Positions 14,640-16,262 of a stretch of DNA of 16,262 nucleotides are shown here, one piece after another. The position numbers were made by a program, and so were the translations under genes. The notes below the pieces were generated by a model that had not been told where the DNA came from, made no database searches, and saw nothing but the letters and a program-made list of their open reading frames with translations. The stretch is from Bacillota bacterium (lineage in GTDB: Bacteria > Bacillota > Clostridia > Acetivibrionales > DSM-1351). Every line of letters starts with the position of its first letter. The stretch's first letter is position 1. Location of the stretch: the NCBI GenBank assembly GCA_023431385.1, contig JAEYWA010000168.1, positions 1 to 16,262 of the forward strand. Reading direction: 5' to 3'.

Positions 14640-14742
14640 AGTTATTGCTCGTTGTGTAAGTCTTTTTTTTTATGTCTAAAAAATAAATAATATAAATGAC
14701 TTATATGGTGAAATACACATTAAGCGGCTGGAGGTGTTATTG

Positions 14743-14892
14743 ATGAGAGTTAAAATTACACTCGCATGTACTGATTGCAAACAACGTAATTATTCTAACA
14801 TGAAGAATAAGAAGAATGACCCGGATAGACTTGAATTAAAGAAATTTTGTAAATTCTGTCACAAGCACACAGTCCATAAGGAAACTAAATAA
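14743..14892 (+). CDS. rpmG: 50S ribosomal protein L33
   Basis: A 49-residue protein starting M-R-V-K-I-T-L-A-C-T-D-C and ending H-K-E-T-K. L33 is a small basic protein of the large ribosomal subunit, near the E site. Four cysteines in two CxxC pairs (C9/C12 and C36/C39) form the zinc ribbon, so this is the zinc-containing (C+) form; firmicutes often carry a second, cysteine-free copy for zinc shortage. The ATG has a strong GGAGGTG at 14730-14736. Its position before secE and nusG is the conserved order in Gram-positives. Confidence 0.95.
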   Translation: MRVKITLACTDCKQRNYSNMKNKKNDPDRLELKKFCKFCHKHTVHKETK

Positions 14893-15173
14893 TTAATACA
14901 GTTAAAGCTGTTTCATTTTGGTTTCCTTAGGAGACTAAATCGAGACTAACTTACTGGATACTTATTAGTCTCTTTGGAATTTCAAATGTTATACTTTAAA
15001 TTCCAAGAGTATCCCTTGGAGGACTATTATCCTGGAAATCGGGTGGCAATGTTTATTGAATCTTATGTTTGGATATAATCTTGCATGTGATTCATATTAT
15101 AGGAATTGTGTCAACAATTACTGTATAACTGCCAATTGATATTTTAAAATATTATTATTGGGATGTGATTATA
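14893..15173. other. Structured rpmG-secE intergenic region
   Basis: About 280 bases with a run of hairpins and no gene or tRNA that I can recognise. GAGACTAA occurs twice (14931-14938 and 14942-14949); either copy can pair with TTAGTCTC (14965-14972), which is followed by only three T residues, so this is a weak terminator at best. Next are GGAATTT (14976-14982) with AAATTCC (14998-15004), and TCCAAG with CTTGGA (about 15002-15020), which overlap and so compete. CGGGTGGCAATG at about 15040 faintly recalls a T-box but lacks the ACCGCG part. Confidence 0.45.
15052..15079 (+). promoter_or_regulatory. Possible internal promoter before secE
   Basis: A perfect TATAAT at 15074-15079 with only a poor TTTATT (15052-15057) as -35, 16 bases upstream. 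It would start transcription near 15086 and feed secE-nusG in addition to read-through from rpmG. Confidence 0.35.
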
Positions 15174-15404
15174 ATGGCTGAAAACGAGGTTAAAAAGGTA
15201 TCTCGGTTTAAGAGAACCGGCCAGAATATGGCAAGGCTATTTAGAGAAATAAGAGCCGAATTAAAAAAGGTTATATGGCCTAATAGGACTCAGCTAATAA
15301 ACAATACCGTAACAGTACTTATTTTCTGCCTGGTTGTTGGCATAATAATATGGGCTGCAGATTTCGGTTTGACAGCGTTAGCTGATGTTGTATTTGTAAG
15401 ATAG
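15174..15404 (+). CDS. secE: Preprotein translocase subunit SecE
   Basis: About 76 residues: a basic amphipathic N-terminal part (FREIRAELKKVIWPNR, about 23-38, the SecE signature) and one transmembrane helix (about 43-63, NTVTVLIFCLVVGIIIWAADF). SecE clamps SecY in the plasma-membrane translocon. The single helix is the usual Gram-positive form; E. coli has three. ATG 15174 gives M-A-E-N-E-V-K-K. An in-frame GTG at 15165 would add three residues, but its GTGAT is better read as part of the ribosome binding site (GGGATGTGAT, 15160-15169). Confidence 0.95.
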   Translation: MAENEVKKVSRFKRTGQNMARLFREIRAELKKVIWPNRTQLINNTVTVLIFCLVVGIIIWAADFGLTALADVVFVR

Positions 15405-15434
15405 TATGCAAAGTCTTTTAAATATGAAATTCTG

Positions 15435-15527
15435 ATTGGGCTGATTAAAGCCCAATTAAGGTATTTATCGGGCTAAAAGAATTAAAGGGAGGACATGAGG
15501 CTCTGAATTGGTGGGCCTGTTTTTGAT
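15435..15527 (+). promoter_or_regulatory. Structured nusG leader with attenuator-like hairpin
   Basis: Hairpin 1: ATTGGGCT (15435-15442) with AGCCCAAT (15449-15456), 8 bp perfect; a second GGGCT at 15470-15474 can compete for AGCCC. Hairpin 2: AGGCTC (15498-15503) with GGGCCT (15513-15518), followed by GTTTTTG, which looks like a small intrinsic terminator ending four bases before the nusG ATG. The strongest binding site, GGGAGG (15487-15492), is 35 bases from the nusG start, while GGTGGG (15510-15515) lies inside hairpin 2. The fold could control nusG; this is inference. Confidence 0.5.
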
Positions 15528-16046
15528 ATGTCTGAAGACGCTAAGTGGTATGTAGTCCATACCTATTCCGGGTATGAGAACAAGGTTAAGGCTAATCTTG
15601 AAAAGATAGTGGAAAATAGAGGTATGCAGGATTATATAGTCGATATCGTTGTTCCCATGGAGGAACAGATTGAGATTAAGGACGGCAAGAAGAAGGCGAC
15701 GCTCAAGAAGGTTTTTCCCGGTTATGTGCTTGTCAAGATGATAATGTCGGACGAATCCTGGTATATTGTCAGAAACACCAGAGGAGTTACCGGTTTTGTA
15801 GGTCCGGGATCCAAGCCGGTGCCATTGTCTGATGAAGAAGTAAAAGCAATGGGTGTTGAAGAATTTGCACCTGATATTGATTATGATGTCAACGACAATG
15901 TTAGAGTTACTTCAGGTCCTCTTGAAAACTTTATCGGTATTGTTGAAGAGATTAATCTTGAAAAGAAGAAGGTCCGTGTTTCTGTTTCAATGTTTGGCAG
16001 AGAAACTCCTGTTGAATTGGAATTGACACAAATTACAAAAATTTAG
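15528..16046 (+). CDS. nusG: Transcription termination/antitermination factor NusG
   Basis: A 172-residue protein of normal length for NusG. The NGN domain (about 6-108) opens with KWYVVHTYSGYENKVKANLE and includes FPGYVLVKM (63-71) and RNTRGVTGFVG (82-92). The KOW domain (about 121-152) has VRVTSGPLENFIGIVEEIN. NusG binds the RNA polymerase clamp and modulates pausing, termination and coupling with the ribosome. ATG 15528 (M-S-E-D-A-K-W) fits the family. Its upstream binding site is unusual: the good GGGAGG is 35 bases away and the nearer GGTGGG is in a hairpin. It lies between secE and rplK in the conserved order. Confidence 0.97.
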   Translation: MSEDAKWYVVHTYSGYENKVKANLEKIVENRGMQDYIVDIVVPMEEQIEIKDGKKKATLKKVFPGYVLVKMIMSDESWYIVRNTRGVTGFVGPGSKPVPLSDEEVKAMGVEEFAPDIDYDVNDNVRVTSGPLENFIGIVEEINLEKKKVRVSVSMFGRETPVELELTQITKI

Positions 16047-16057
16047 GCCATAAGGCA

Positions 16058-16087
16058 GATAGAAAACAAATTGTTTTCTGTCCTTTT
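16058..16087 (+). terminator. Hairpin between nusG and rplK (partial terminator)
   Basis: GATAGAAAAC (16058-16067) pairs with GTTTTCTGTC (16073-16082), 10 bp with one G-U, loop AAATT, then C and four T residues. It is AT-rich and the T-run is short, so it probably trims or attenuates rather than stops transcription. Confidence 0.4.
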
Positions 16088-16113
16088 AATAAATAATTAT
16101 AAGCAATACCGCA

Positions 16114-16133
16114 GCGAGTGCAGATGCATTCGC
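16114..16133 (+). promoter_or_regulatory. Hairpin before rplK, possible L1-type autoregulatory site
   Basis: GCGAGTGC (16114-16121), loop AGAT, GCATTCGC (16126-16133): 8 bp with one G-U, ending 8 bases before the TGGGAGGTGG binding site of rplK. In many bacteria ribosomal protein L1 represses the L11-L1 operon by binding its leader RNA. The position fits, but I cannot match the L1 consensus with confidence. Confidence 0.35.
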
Positions 16134-16155
16134 AGAAAATTGGGAGGTGGAATTA

Positions 16156-16262
16156 ATGGCAAAGAAAATTGCAGGTTACGTAAAACTTCAGATTCCTGCG
16201 GGGAAAGCAACTCCGGCTCCACCGGTTGGACCAGCTTTAGGACAGCACGGCGTTAACATTAT
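16156..16262 (+). CDS. rplK: 50S ribosomal protein L11, N-terminal part
   Basis: The frame starts at ATG 16156 and runs off the window, giving about 35 residues: M-A-K-K-I-A-G-Y-V-K-L-Q-I-P, then GKATPAPPVGPALGQHGVNI. This is the nearly invariant N-terminus of L11, with the proline-rich stretch that binds thiostrepton together with 23S rRNA. L11 forms the GTPase-associated centre of the 50S subunit. It has a strong GGGAGGTGG binding site (16142-16150). The gene follows nusG as in most bacteria and is normally followed by rplA. Confidence 0.96.
   Translation, partial: MAKKIAGYVKLQIPAGKATPAPPVGPALGQHGVNI

Noticed and set aside
15036..15048. T-box-like CGGGTGGCAATG before secE
   Set aside because: Only GGGTGGCA matches; the ACCGCG part and the stem I layout are missing, and secE is not a T-box target.
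14893..15173. tRNA gene between rpmG and secE
   Set aside because: No T-loop (GGTTCGAATCC-like), acceptor pairing or CCA end could be found.
16071..16256. Open frame overlapping the start of rplK
   Set aside because: Out of frame with the unmistakable L11 N-terminus and without its own start signal.

Overview
The window looks like a chromosomal segment of an anaerobic, low-GC, spore-forming Clostridia-type Firmicute. The evidence is AT-rich codon use, strong GGAGG-type ribosome binding sites, a zinc-ribbon rpmG followed by single-helix secE, nusG and rplK, several Clostridia-typical families (DUF5711, WG-repeat/DUF3298, YkvI), and two exact Spo0A-type boxes. A cellulolytic Ruminiclostridium-like genus is my guess from overall feel only; no marker here proves it.

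Layout. (1) 1-2025: the end of a GldG-like ABC-transporter auxiliary protein and a DUF4340 membrane-anchored protein, probably the last two genes of an ABC export operon. (2) 2032-3283: a folded leader with a branched terminator, then a YkvI-family permease that appears to start inside the terminator's T-tract. (3) 3350-5426: a promoter, a DUF5711 beta-propeller membrane protein and a CvpA-family membrane protein, closed by a terminator. (4) 5447-9272: the branched-chain amino acid genes ilvD and ilvB, each behind its own unusual leader, closed by a strong terminator. ilvN and ilvC are absent here. (5) 9273-12100: a monocistronic dCache chemoreceptor behind a regulatory region with a Fur-box-like palindrome and tandem Spo0A boxes. 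The receptor segment is bracketed by two inverted, closely related terminator hairpins. (6) 12114-14416, minus strand: a secreted WG-repeat/DUF3298 protein with a perfect 13-bp inverted repeat in its 5' leader. (7) 14502-16262: a degenerate heptanucleotide tandem repeat, then the start of the ribosomal/transcription operon rpmG-secE-nusG-rplK, with structured RNA in each gap.

How the genes work together. IlvB makes acetolactate (or acetohydroxybutyrate) and IlvD makes the 2-keto acids later in the same valine/isoleucine pathway. SecE (translocon), NusG (elongation factor) and L33/L11 (50S proteins) form the conserved gene-expression cluster. DUF5711 and CvpA are adjacent membrane-protein genes that probably share a transcript. 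The most notable content is regulatory rather than enzymatic: competing RNA pairings at the ilvD ribosome binding site, a possible Leu-Ile-Leu leader peptide before ilvB, a terminator that overlaps the permease start, and a hairpin at the nusG start. I see no CRISPR array, complete mobile element, rRNA or tRNA.
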